DNA of 64,000 nucleotides from an uncultured bacterium (GTDB lineage Bacteria; Bacillota; Clostridia; Lachnospirales; Lachnospiraceae), in assembly GCA_948467735.1 (NCBI GenBank), contig CAOKFN010000002.1:86733-150732 (forward strand). Direction: 5' to 3'. The notes beneath the pieces are model-generated. The model was not told the DNA's origin. It did not search any database and saw nothing but the letters and a program-made list of their open reading frames with translations. Both the position numbers and the translations under genes were made by a program. Below, piece after piece: positions 43,892 to 51,995 of this stretch. Position 1 is the first letter of the stretch; each line of letters opens with the position of its first letter.

Positions 43892-44698
43892 ATGAAAGAA
43901 AAAGTATTGGTTCTGGATTTGGACGGAACGCTTTTAAATTCCCAAAAGGAAATCAGCTCCGTTACAAATGCGGCTCTCCACGATATTATGAAAAAGGGTC
44001 ATAAAGTGATTCTGGCTTCCGGACGTCCTACGCCGGGGATGCGCCCTTATGAGCGGGAGCTGGAATTGGAAAAGTACGGCGGGTATCTTTTGTCGTTTAA
44101 CGGCGCCCGTGTGATTGCATGCGGGACAGGGGAGATTATTTATCAGAGGACTCTGTCTCCGGCTCTGCTGCCGGGTGTGTATCGTTTTGCGGCGGAGAAT
44201 GGCTGCGGACTGGCCACACATCTGGGGAACGAAGCGATTTCCGCCTTTGCGCCGGACAAATATATTGCGCTGGAAGCCCGCATCAATGGGATGAATGTGA
44301 GAACGGTGGAAAATTTTGTGGAGTTTGTTGATTTTGATATGTATAAATGCCTGATGACGGCGGAACCGGAACGGGCCGCGGCGCTTGAGGCACGGCTTAG
44401 GGAAAGGTATGGTCGGTATGCCAGTATTTACCGATCGGATCCGTATTTTATTGAGGTGATGCCAAAAAATGTGGACAAGGCGGATTCTCTGGGCAGGACG
44501 CTGAAAGTAATGGGCATGGGATGGGAGGATGCGGTCTGCTGCGGCGACGGATTTAACGACATTTCCATGATTAAAAATTCAGGCGTGGGCGTCGCCATGG
44601 GGAACGCACAGCCGGAGGTAAAGGAAGCGGCGGATTATGTTGCTGCCGACAATGATTCGGACGGTTTGGTGGAAGTGATAGAGCGCTATTTTGGATAA
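43892..44698 (+). CDS. Cof-type HAD-IIB phosphatase
   Basis: A 268-residue haloacid dehalogenase superfamily hydrolase. Motif I is VLDLDGTLL with the nucleophile Asp, motif II is ILASGRP, motif III includes K-DSLGRTL, and motif IV is CCGDGFNDISMIKN. The C2B cap lies between (about 85-190). Cof-type enzymes dephosphorylate sugar phosphates or cofactor intermediates; the substrate is not predictable. The start is at MKEKVLVL; the longer frame from 43853 begins with a TTG and lacks support. Confidence 0.9.
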   Translation: MKEKVLVLDLDGTLLNSQKEISSVTNAALHDIMKKGHKVILASGRPTPGMRPYERELELEKYGGYLLSFNGARVIACGTGEIIYQRTLSPALLPGVYRFAAENGCGLATHLGNEAISAFAPDKYIALEARINGMNVRTVENFVEFVDFDMYKCLMTAEPERAAALEARLRERYGRYASIYRSDPYFIEVMPKNVDKADSLGRTLKVMGMGWEDAVCCGDGFNDISMIKNSGVGVAMGNAQPEVKEAADYVAADNDSDGLVEVIERYFG

Positions 44699-44721
44699 GC
44701 GCCGCATGGCAGGAGGTGTAT

Positions 44722-46077
44722 ATGGGACGTGATATCAGGATAAAAATGCCCCCAAAGGCGAAATATATTATAGACACAATAACCGGCGCGGGTTTTGAAG
44801 CCTATGCGGTGGGGGGGTGCGTGAGAGATTCCGTTCTGGGCCGGGAGCCTGTGGATTGGGATATTACCACCTCCGCAAAGCCGGAACGGGTCAAGACGCT
44901 TTTTGCCAGAACCATTGACACGGGACTTAAGCATGGCACTGTCACCGTAATGCTGGACAAAGAAGGCTTTGAAGTGACCACTTATCGGATTGACGGGGAA
45001 TATGAGGACAGCAGGCACCCAAAGGAAGTTATTTTCACGCCGGATTTAAAAGAAGATTTAAGGCGGCGGGATTTGACCATCAATGCGCTGGCTTACAATG
45101 ATAAGGCGGGTCTGGTGGATTTATTCGGCGGGCTTAAGGATATGGAGGCCGGGATTGTACGCTGTGTGGGCGATCCGAAGGAACGTTTTGAGGAGGACGC
45201 CCTGCGCATCCTGCGGGCCATCCGTTTTTCCGCCCAGCTTGGATATGAGATTGAGGAAGGCACGCTGAAAGCCGCCGTCCGCCTTGCGCCCACATTGTGC
45301 AGAATCAGTGCGGAGCGGATTCAGGCGGAACTGGTAAAGCTGCTTCTCTCCCCCCATCCGGATTATCTGAGAACCGCCTATCAGTGCGGGGTGACAAGGG
45401 TTTTTTTCCCTGAATTTGACAGGGCCATGGAAATGGATCAGGTACATCCTCATCATTGTTATAATGTGGGGGAACATATTCTGCATTCTCTCTGTTATGT
45501 GGAAGCGGACAAGGTGCTTCGGCTGGCAATGCTGTTTCATGACATTGGGAAACCGGAGGCCCTGACCGTGGGGCCGGAGGGTGTGACACATTTCCATAAC
45601 CATGCGGAAATCAGCGCCCGAATGACGGAAGACATTATGAGGCGGCTTCGGTTTGACCATGATACCATCCAGAAGGTGTGCAGGCTGGTATTGTACCATG
45701 ATTACGGCAATCAACTGGAACCGGATATGAGAATGGTCCGCAGAGCCTTAAACAGAATCGGCGAGGAGGCTTTTCCGGCATTTTTCGCGGTAAAAAGGGC
45801 GGATATTATGGCCCAGAGCGATTATTTGAGACAGGAAAAGCTGAAAAAGCTGGAGAGATGGCAGGCGCTTTATGAGCAAGTACAGGCCGGACGGCAGTGT
45901 GTTTCCCTGAAAAGTCTGGCAGTGACAGGTTCCGATTTAATTGCGGCGGGATGGAAGCCCGGAAAGGAGCTTGGAGAAATGCTTCATAGGCTTTTGGAGC
46001 TGGTGCTGGAACAGCCGGAATACAATACGAGGGAGCAGCTTTTGGAGGAAGCAAAAAAGTATCATATATCGTCTTAA
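44722..46077 (+). CDS. cca: CCA tRNA nucleotidyltransferase
   Basis: A 451-residue class II CCA-adding enzyme that adds or repairs the 3' CCA of tRNAs. The head motif is AVGGCVRDSVLGREPVDWDI (GG and DxD metal residues), then RRDLTINALAYN and RILRAIRFSAQLGYEIEEG in the neck. A C-terminal HD domain is present (MLFHDIGKPEAL). AGGAGG lies 5 bases before the ATG; an overlapping GTG at 44716 is less likely. It starts 23 bases after the HAD gene. Confidence 0.93.
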   Translation: MGRDIRIKMPPKAKYIIDTITGAGFEAYAVGGCVRDSVLGREPVDWDITTSAKPERVKTLFARTIDTGLKHGTVTVMLDKEGFEVTTYRIDGEYEDSRHPKEVIFTPDLKEDLRRRDLTINALAYNDKAGLVDLFGGLKDMEAGIVRCVGDPKERFEEDALRILRAIRFSAQLGYEIEEGTLKAAVRLAPTLCRISAERIQAELVKLLLSPHPDYLRTAYQCGVTRVFFPEFDRAMEMDQVHPHHCYNVGEHILHSLCYVEADKVLRLAMLFHDIGKPEALTVGPEGVTHFHNHAEISARMTEDIMRRLRFDHDTIQKVCRLVLYHDYGNQLEPDMRMVRRALNRIGEEAFPAFFAVKRADIMAQSDYLRQEKLKKLERWQALYEQVQAGRQCVSLKSLAVTGSDLIAAGWKPGKELGEMLHRLLELVLEQPEYNTREQLLEEAKKYHISS

Positions 46078-46168
46078 CCCTATAACATACTTTCAGGAAT
46101 CCTCTCATATGATAGTTTAGCCGGACAAAAAAGGTACGGTGATGGAAACGAATCAGGAGGGGCCGGAA

Positions 46169-47170
46169 GTGAATGACAGGGCAGTTGAATTATTGGGACA
46201 GTATGAAATAGAAGTGCAGCGGACCAGAAAGGGCAGGGGCGCTATTGTGTGTGATACCGATCAGGGATGCTTGATCTTGAAAGAGTATTCCGGCAGTCAG
46301 GAAAGAATAGAGCTGCAGAACAGGCTTTTGAAGCAGACAGCGGACGCCGGGCTGGTGGAGGCGGAGGCGATCATACCCAATAAAGAGGGCGGGCTGCTTG
46401 CGGCGGACGGAGACGGTGTCAAATATGTGCTGAAAACTTGGCGGGAAGCCAGAGAGTGCAGCATTCATGATAAAGAAGAATGTGTGGAGGCGGTGAGGCT
46501 GCTGGCCAGACTTCATGAAAGCATGGTGCTGCCGGGGGAGACGCCGAATCTGCCCATGGCTTTTTCCACTGAGAAAGAATATGAAAAACATAATAAAGAG
46601 CTGAAACGTGTTCGTAAATTCCTGCGGCAGAAGGGACAGAAGACTTGGTTTGAGATAGAGCTTCTGCATCATTTTGATTTCTTTTTGGAACAGGCGCAGG
46701 CCATGACGGAGGAATGGAAAAAATACTGTAATGAGACCGCGGACACGGAGAAGGAACAGGATTGTGCGGCATTCTGCCATGGTGATTATCAATATCACAA
46801 TATTTTAAGGGATGACAGGGGATGGTTTCTGGTAAATTTTGAGAAGTGCCTGCGGGACAATCCGATTCGGGACTTATATTTGCTGCTGCGCAAGCTGTTG
46901 GAAAAGGGAAATTGGTCCGTGGAGCTGGGGGCGGATCTTTTGGAGGCTTACGGGAAAGAACGTCCGATTTCCGCCCACAGCTGGATCGATTTGTATTATC
47001 GTTTCGCTTATCCGGAGAAGTTCTGGAAGATAGTGAACTTTTATTATAATTCTGGCAAGTCTTGGATTCCCGGAAGGAATCAGGAGAAGCTGGAGAGGGT
47101 GGCCGCGCAGGAGAAAGAGAAGCAGAAATTTTTGGATGAGGTATTTCGGAGCGTGAGCAGGCTTAGGTAA
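46169..47170 (+). CDS. CotS-family spore coat protein (kinase-like fold)
   Basis: A 333-residue protein of the CotS/YutH group, with an aminoglycoside-phosphotransferase-like fold. ILKEYSGSQERIELQNRLLK and VRLLARLHES lead to the catalytic-loop-like FCHGDYQYHNILRDD and VNFEKCLRDNPIRDLYLLLR. In Bacillus, CotS proteins join the inner spore coat. The GTG at 46169 has AGGAGG 8 bases upstream; an ATG at 46142 in the same frame is possible but lacks a site. Confidence 0.85.
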   Translation: MNDRAVELLGQYEIEVQRTRKGRGAIVCDTDQGCLILKEYSGSQERIELQNRLLKQTADAGLVEAEAIIPNKEGGLLAADGDGVKYVLKTWREARECSIHDKEECVEAVRLLARLHESMVLPGETPNLPMAFSTEKEYEKHNKELKRVRKFLRQKGQKTWFEIELLHHFDFFLEQAQAMTEEWKKYCNETADTEKEQDCAAFCHGDYQYHNILRDDRGWFLVNFEKCLRDNPIRDLYLLLRKLLEKGNWSVELGADLLEAYGKERPISAHSWIDLYYRFAYPEKFWKIVNFYYNSGKSWIPGRNQEKLERVAAQEKEKQKFLDEVFRSVSRLR

Positions 47171-47258
47171 ACGAGAGACACAGCGAAACCGTGGAAATGA
47201 GAGACGCCATGAGGAAACGGAAATGGGAGATGCGAAGAGGAGGAAGGGCGGCGGGGAT

Positions 47259-48599
47259 ATGAGAAGGAGAGAAAAAGGACGGAGGACGGTTTGGATATTT
47301 GCGGGCATGATGCTTTTGTCAGGGTGCGGGATGCCCTCCCTGTGGGGAGGAACAAGCGTACCGACGCCCGCGCCTGACAGGGTGGATACCGGATTTGTGG
47401 TAACGGGGCCGGACAGCTATGACTCGGCGGACACGGCCATTCTGATAGGACGGAATGAGGAAGAGAATACGGTGACTTTCCTGAATCTGGATTTGGGGAA
47501 GGAATACACGCTCTCCGTGGACGGAACCACACGAATGTATGACAAATACGGCGACGCGCTTTCGATTCAGCAGCTAGAAAAGGGCGATATCGTGGATATC
47601 ACCTTTCTGAAGTCCAAGAAGCATTTGACCACAATGCGGCTGTCCTCCTCGGCTTGGAGCTATGAGGATGTGAAAAATTACGAGATAAATGCGGCGCGGG
47701 GAGAGGTCAGCATCGGTTCCCAAGTCTATAAGCTTACATCCAAGACGCAGTATTTATCGGAGGGCAGGAATATTGAGCTGATGGATTTGAATCCCTTGGA
47801 TGTGTTGAGCTTTCAAGGCGTCAACAGCCAGATCCTCACGGTGAAGGTAGAAAAAGGACATGGATATCTTCGGCTGTTGAATGATGAAAATTTCGTGGGG
47901 GGCTGGATTGAAGTCGGGCAGTCCCAGATACAGAGGATTACGGAAGATATGCTGCTTTTAGTGCCCGAGGGAAGTTATCAGGTCAATGTTACCAACAGGG
48001 GCGGGGGCGGCGTCAAAAGCGTGTCGATTGCCCGCAATGAGGAGACGGAACTGGATGTGGGGGATTTGGAGATACCCGCGCCGCAGTCGGGAGTGGTGCT
48101 GTTTTCACTGACGCCTTCCACGGTGGAGCTGTATATCGACGGTGCTAAGGTGAATGCCGCCCGTCCCGTGACATTGGAATACGGACTGCATCAGATGATT
48201 GCCAGAGCGGAAGGGTATCAGCCCGTCACTCAGTATATCCGCGTGGCGCAGAAATCCACCGGAATTGATGTGGTGCTTGACAAGGTGAATGTGACGGAGG
48301 ATGTGGAAGCGCTGCCTTCGTCCGAGCCAAGTCCAAGCCCCAGCCCCGGTCCCGCGGATACCACCACAGGGTATTACCGGGTGTATGTGGACGCGCCGGA
48401 GAATGTGGAGGTGTATGTGGACGGCATGTATGTGGGCATGTCTCCGTGCAGCTTTAAGAAGGAGGAGGGCTCCCATGTCATCACCTTGAGAAAGGAAGGA
48501 TACGAGACCAGAAGCTATACGATGGAGGTTGATGATACGGAGAAGGATTTATCATATTCATTTGCGGATTTAGTGGAAAATACCTTGACAAACCCTTGA
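47259..48599 (+). CDS. PEGA-domain lipoprotein
   Basis: A 446-residue exported lipoprotein. The N-terminal signal RRTVWIFAGMMLLSGCG has a lipobox LLSGC. Next is a beta-rich region (about 60-260), then two PEGA modules. The first starts at VVLFSLTPSTVELYIDGAKV and the second at YYRVYVDAPENVEVYVDGMY. A Ser/Pro linker (PSSEPSPSPSPGP) separates them. PEGA modules are found on cell-surface proteins and may bind wall polymers. The ATG at 47259 is preceded by GGCGGGG and a GGAGGAAGG run. Confidence 0.82.
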   Translation: MRRREKGRRTVWIFAGMMLLSGCGMPSLWGGTSVPTPAPDRVDTGFVVTGPDSYDSADTAILIGRNEEENTVTFLNLDLGKEYTLSVDGTTRMYDKYGDALSIQQLEKGDIVDITFLKSKKHLTTMRLSSSAWSYEDVKNYEINAARGEVSIGSQVYKLTSKTQYLSEGRNIELMDLNPLDVLSFQGVNSQILTVKVEKGHGYLRLLNDENFVGGWIEVGQSQIQRITEDMLLLVPEGSYQVNVTNRGGGGVKSVSIARNEETELDVGDLEIPAPQSGVVLFSLTPSTVELYIDGAKVNAARPVTLEYGLHQMIARAEGYQPVTQYIRVAQKSTGIDVVLDKVNVTEDVEALPSSEPSPSPSPGPADTTTGYYRVYVDAPENVEVYVDGMYVGMSPCSFKKEEGSHVITLRKEGYETRSYTMEVDDTEKDLSYSFADLVENTLTNP

Positions 48600-48613
48600 A
48601 AAACCTTTATATA
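48585..48613 (+). promoter_or_regulatory. Promoter of the HU gene
   Basis: TTGACA (48585-48590), 17-base spacer, TATATA (48608-48613). It overlaps the last codons of the PEGA lipoprotein gene and lies 68 bases before the HU start. Confidence 0.75.
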
Positions 48614-48680
48614 TATATGTAGACGTTTCAGAGAGATATCGAGAAATGTACAAAATGAAAACTCGTAGGAGGAGTTCCAC

Positions 48681-48956
48681 ATGAATAAGACAGAATTAGT
48701 TTCAGCTATGGCTGAGGAGACAGGCCTTTCCAAGAAGGATGCCGAGAAGGCATTGAAGGCTTTCACGGATGTTGTTTCTGAGGAGTTAAAAAAGGGCGGA
48801 AAAGTTCAGCTGGTTGGTTTTGGAACCTTTGAAGTAGTAGAGCATGCTGCGAGAGAGGGAAGGAATCCCCAGACGAAGGAACCCATGCAGATTGCGGCTT
48901 CCAAGGCTCCTAAGTTTAAGGCTGGAAAAGTGTTAAAAGATATGTTGAATGACTAA
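48681..48956 (+). CDS. hup: HU-family DNA-binding protein
   Basis: A 91-residue nucleoid protein that bends DNA as a dimer. The start NKTELVSAMAEETGLSKKDA, the GFGTFEVVEHAAREGRNPQT arm region with the intercalating proline, and the KAPKFKAGKVLKD end are the HU hallmarks. AGGAGG lies 7 bases upstream. It heads the conserved hup-rqcP-yabPQ-divIC-spoIIE order of Clostridia. Confidence 0.96.
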   Translation: MNKTELVSAMAEETGLSKKDAEKALKAFTDVVSEELKKGGKVQLVGFGTFEVVEHAAREGRNPQTKEPMQIAASKAPKFKAGKVLKDMLND

Positions 48957-48984
48957 GCTGCTCACCTGATTTCAACACAGGAAG

Positions 48985-49069
48985 CCCGGTTAAAAGCTCA
49001 TCATACGATGCAGTGTACTGTAGTGGACAAGCGTTGGTTTGATGTGGATGAGCTTTTAGTCGGGTTTTT
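48985..49069 (+). terminator. Long-loop terminator after hup
   Basis: CCCGGTTAAAAGCTCATC (48985-49002) pairs with GATGAGCTTTTAGTCGGG (49047-49064) through G-T wobbles, followed by TTTTT. The loop is 44 bases, unusually long. Confidence 0.7.
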
Positions 49070-49127
49070 GATTTCAATGGGCAGCTGCCAAGGGCCGGGC
49101 GCGTATGCCCGAGGGAGGTTTCTTTTT

Positions 49128-49367
49128 ATGAGATTGGACAAGTATTTGAAGGTATCCCGGCTGATAAAACGTCGTACTGTGGCCAACGAGGCATGTGACA
49201 GCGGGCGTGTGATGATAAACGATAAACCGGCGAAAGCGTCTGCGGAAGTGAAAAAGGGCGATATTATTACCGTTTCTTTCGGCAATAAAGACGTAAGGGT
49301 GGAGGTGCTGGATGTGCAGGAAACAGTGAAAAAGGATGAGGCAAAGGAACTGTTCCGGTATTTGTAA
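49128..49367 (+). CDS. rqcP: RqcP (YabO), S4-domain RNA-binding protein
   Basis: A 79-residue S4-like protein of the Hsp15/YabO type. RLDKYLKVSRLIKRRTVANE and GRVMINDKPAKASAEVKKGD are the typical S4 lines. RqcP acts with RqcH in ribosome-associated quality control by stabilising peptidyl-tRNA during C-terminal tailing. The start at 49128 follows GGGAGG by 9 bases; the frame is open upstream, but that part lies over the hup terminator. Confidence 0.92.
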   Translation: MRLDKYLKVSRLIKRRTVANEACDSGRVMINDKPAKASAEVKKGDIITVSFGNKDVRVEVLDVQETVKKDEAKELFRYL

Positions 49368-49441
49368 CATTCTGTTTCTGTTCTTTTTATCATAAGATCT
49401 TCATATATTTTAGTACAGTTATTTTGTAAAAGGAGGGTCTT

Positions 49442-49732
49442 ATGGAGGATTTAAGCGGAAGTACGCATGCCGTACATAAAGTGACGATGACAAATCGAAG
49501 GAGCTGTGCTATCAGCGGCGTGAATGATGTGCTTTCCTTTGATATACATGAAATTCTTTTAGAGACGGAACAAGGGATGTTGATGATTAAGGGAGATGAT
49601 CTTCATGTCAGCAGGCTGACTTTGGATAAAGGAGAGGTGGATATCGACGGCAGGATCGACAGCTTTACCTATTCCGATGCGGCAGGAAGCGGGCATAAAA
49701 ACGAGTCTTTCCTGACGAAGCTGTTCCGGTGA
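49442..49732 (+). CDS. yabP: Sporulation protein YabP
   Basis: A 96-residue YabP/YqfC-family protein. HKVTMTNRRSCAISGVNDVL, LLETEQGMLMIKGDDLHV and LDKGEVDIDGRID match the family. In Bacillus it is made in the mother cell and is needed for sporulation. GGAGGG lies 6 bases before the ATG. yabQ starts 4 bases after its stop. Confidence 0.93.
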   Translation: MEDLSGSTHAVHKVTMTNRRSCAISGVNDVLSFDIHEILLETEQGMLMIKGDDLHVSRLTLDKGEVDIDGRIDSFTYSDAAGSGHKNESFLTKLFR

Positions 49733-49736
49733 GTCT

Positions 49737-50243
49737 ATGGGAAATGAAAATGAATTTCTTCTGCATTCCTTATTCATGGGCATTTTCATTACTTATGTGT
49801 ATGACCTCTTAAGAATATTTCGGAGAGTGATTCCCCACGGTTCTTTTTTTGTGTCCCTTGAGGATATGATATTCTGGATATACTGCGGAATAGAGGTCTT
49901 TCTGCTGATGTATCATGAAAGTGACGGAACGCTTCGATGGTTTGCCGTAATCGGCGCGCTTGCAGGCATGGTTTCCTACAAAAAACTGGTCAGCCCCTTA
50001 TTTGTAAAATATGTCTCTCTGGTACTGAATAAACTGCTTAATATCATCGGAAAAGTAATAAAATGGCTGTGCCGGCCCATAGGCCTTGCGCTGGGAGGAG
50101 CCGGGCGCATGGCGCACAGAACCGGAGGAAAGCTGGGCCGTCTGATTCGCAGGACGAAACGCGCCGCCAAAAGCAGATTAAAGTTTTCCGTGAAGGTTTT
50201 GAAAATGAATTTAAAAAAAGGAAAAGACGAAAAGAGATGTTAG
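49737..50243 (+). CDS. yabQ: Spore cortex biosynthesis protein YabQ
   Basis: A 168-residue membrane protein. The N-terminal half has several helices (HSLFMGIFITYVYDLLRIFR; FWIYCGIEVFLLMYHES; LRWFAVIGALAGMVSY) and the C-terminal half is basic. In Bacillus YabQ sits in the outer forespore membrane and is needed for cortex formation. It is translationally close to yabP and followed by divIC after 23 bases. Confidence 0.9.
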   Translation: MGNENEFLLHSLFMGIFITYVYDLLRIFRRVIPHGSFFVSLEDMIFWIYCGIEVFLLMYHESDGTLRWFAVIGALAGMVSYKKLVSPLFVKYVSLVLNKLLNIIGKVIKWLCRPIGLALGGAGRMAHRTGGKLGRLIRRTKRAAKSRLKFSVKVLKMNLKKGKDEKRC

Positions 50244-50266
50244 ATTTCGTCTGAAAGGATACTCTG

Positions 50267-50578
50267 ATGTCAAGAACACGAAAAGCTGCTTATCGCAAAA
50301 GAGTTCAGAATCGTTTCAGCATGTTTCTTGTATCGCTGGTGGTGGGAATGATTCTGATTATGGTTCGGGTAAAAAGTATTGAATTACAAGAGAAGATTGA
50401 CGCCAAAGCCATGGAAGTACAGCTTCTGGAAACACAGATAGAGGCGGAGCGTCAGAGAGCGGCCGAAATTGAGGAATTTGGCAAGGAGATTCAGACGAAA
50501 GGTTATATCGAGAATATTGCCAGAGAAAAACTGGGACTTGTCTATGAGGATGAGATTCTTTTTAAACAAAATAAATAG
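50267..50578 (+). CDS. divIC: DivIC/FtsB-family septum formation protein
   Basis: A 103-residue bitopic protein: a basic cytoplasmic start, one membrane helix (FLVSLVVGMILIMVRV), then an extracytoplasmic coiled coil (IDAKAMEVQLLETQIEAERQ) and the conserved YIENIAREKLGLVYEDE. It joins the FtsL/DivIB complex at the division septum. A terminator follows. Confidence 0.92.
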   Translation: MSRTRKAAYRKRVQNRFSMFLVSLVVGMILIMVRVKSIELQEKIDAKAMEVQLLETQIEAERQRAAEIEEFGKEIQTKGYIENIAREKLGLVYEDEILFKQNK

Positions 50579-50587
50579 CTGCATTTG

Positions 50588-50616
50588 ATGGGAGCGGGAA
50601 GCTCCCATTTTTTTTG
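50588..50616 (+). terminator. Strong terminator after divIC
   Basis: ATGGGAGC and GCTCCCAT flank a 5-base loop, followed by eight or more T residues. Confidence 0.92.
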
Positions 50617-50706
50617 TCGCAAAACTTTAAGGGGGCAGGTCCGCGTTTTTGACAAAAATCCGCCGCGCCGGTTTCTATAATATGGAACTACTTAGGAACC
50701 GTCGAA
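50615..50706 (+). promoter_or_regulatory. spoIIE promoter with 21-bp spacer and Spo0A-box-like sites
   Basis: TTGACA (50649-50654) and TATAAT (50676-50681) are both perfect but 21 bases apart, as in the Spo0A-activated spoIIE and spoIIG promoters of Bacillus. TGTCGCA (50615-50621) and CGTCGAA (50700-50706) each match the 0A box TGTCGAA at 6 of 7 positions. The -35 region itself reads, on the other strand, TTTTTGTCAAAAA. Confidence 0.65.
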
Positions 50707-50771
50707 AAGGAAATTGTGCAGCCGGACGGCGGTTCGTCATAAAAAAGAAATTAGAAAGGTGTGGATGAGGA

Positions 50772-51950
50772 GTGATTAAGCGTAAAGAGGAGGAAAAAAA
50801 ATTACAGACGGCGCAGGTGTCCGATTTATGCAGACGCAGGCTGTTAAACTATGCGGACAGCTTCTGCGAGCTGGCAAAAAGTTACGAGCAGGAGTTTGGA
50901 CCGGAGTGTCAGAGCAGGGAAATTCTTCTGATGGAAAGAAGGCTATGGGAGAACAGGCAGGTAATTCGCGGATATTTGAATGAGATGGCGAAGATTATGA
51001 CCGAGGCCGCCTGCGAGGTGCTGGTATTCCAGCCCATGGAGGGGAAAAAGAAAAGGCTTTTGACACAGGCCATGGCGGAGGAAGGGATTCGTGTGGAAAA
51101 TCCCTGCTATCTGCCCCGGGCAAATGAACAGCAGGCGATTGTGCTTACCATGAGTACGATGAAAGGAGCAAAGGTGTCCGCGGAAGAAACGACGGATATG
51201 ATTTCGGTGCTTCTCGACAGACGGCTTCAGCTGTCCACGGCCAGTCCGTATATGGTAGAGAGCATGCCCCAGAGCTTCGTTCTGGAAGAAGAAGCCGGAT
51301 TTCTGGCGCTGACAGGCTTTGCCAAGGCGGTAAAAGAGAACGAGACCGTATCGGGGGATAATTATTCTGTGATAGAAGCGGAAAAGGGCAGAGTGACAAT
51401 GATGCTGTCAGACGGCACGGGCTCGGGGGAGGAGGCGGGCAGAGACAGCGAAAGAGTGCTGGATTTAATGGAAAAAATGCTGGAGGCCGGGTTTGGAACC
51501 GACGCCGCCATCAATATGGTCAATACCGCACTGTTTGCCAGAGGGGAAGACAAGAATCATCCCACGCTGGATATCTGTGACATTGACCTTTATCAAGGGA
51601 GCTGTCAGCTGCGAAAGGTGGGCGGCGCCGCCGCTTTTTTGAAAAGGGAGGATGAGGTGGAAATGCTTTCGGCGGGAAGCCTTCCTCTGGGTATTTTTCA
51701 GCAGGTGGAAATACAGCCTGTGAATATAAGTCTCCAAGACGGAGATTTTTTGATTATGGTTTCGGACGGGGTGGTGGATGCCTTTGAGGGAGATGATTAT
51801 GAAGACGCCATGCGAAAGGCCGTTGCCGGAATACATTGTTCCAATCCCACGGAAATGGCGGAGCGGCTGCTTCGGCTGGCGCTGTGCGCCAGCGGCGGAA
51901 AGGTTTCTGACGATATGACCATTGGCGTCGTCGGTATTTGGAAAACATAA
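50772..51950 (+). CDS. spoIIE: SpoIIE-type PP2C phosphatase lacking the membrane domain
   Basis: A 392-residue protein with a helical N-terminal region (1-180) and a PP2C phosphatase domain (about 200-392): SGDNYSVIEAEKGRVTMMLS, DGTGSGEEAGRDS, FLIMVSDGVVDAF and GGKVSDDMTIGVV. SpoIIE dephosphorylates the STAS protein SpoIIAA and so activates sigma-F in the forespore. Bacillus SpoIIE is about twice as long, with ten membrane helices; none is seen here. Position between divIC and tilS plus the promoter type support spoIIE. The start is a GTG at 50772. Confidence 0.82.
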   Translation: MIKRKEEEKKLQTAQVSDLCRRRLLNYADSFCELAKSYEQEFGPECQSREILLMERRLWENRQVIRGYLNEMAKIMTEAACEVLVFQPMEGKKKRLLTQAMAEEGIRVENPCYLPRANEQQAIVLTMSTMKGAKVSAEETTDMISVLLDRRLQLSTASPYMVESMPQSFVLEEEAGFLALTGFAKAVKENETVSGDNYSVIEAEKGRVTMMLSDGTGSGEEAGRDSERVLDLMEKMLEAGFGTDAAINMVNTALFARGEDKNHPTLDICDIDLYQGSCQLRKVGGAAAFLKREDEVEMLSAGSLPLGIFQQVEIQPVNISLQDGDFLIMVSDGVVDAFEGDDYEDAMRKAVAGIHCSNPTEMAERLLRLALCASGGKVSDDMTIGVVGIWKT

Positions 51951-51995
51951 TGACATGTATTTGACATTTTGCAGGTTTTAGGATAACATATTTCC

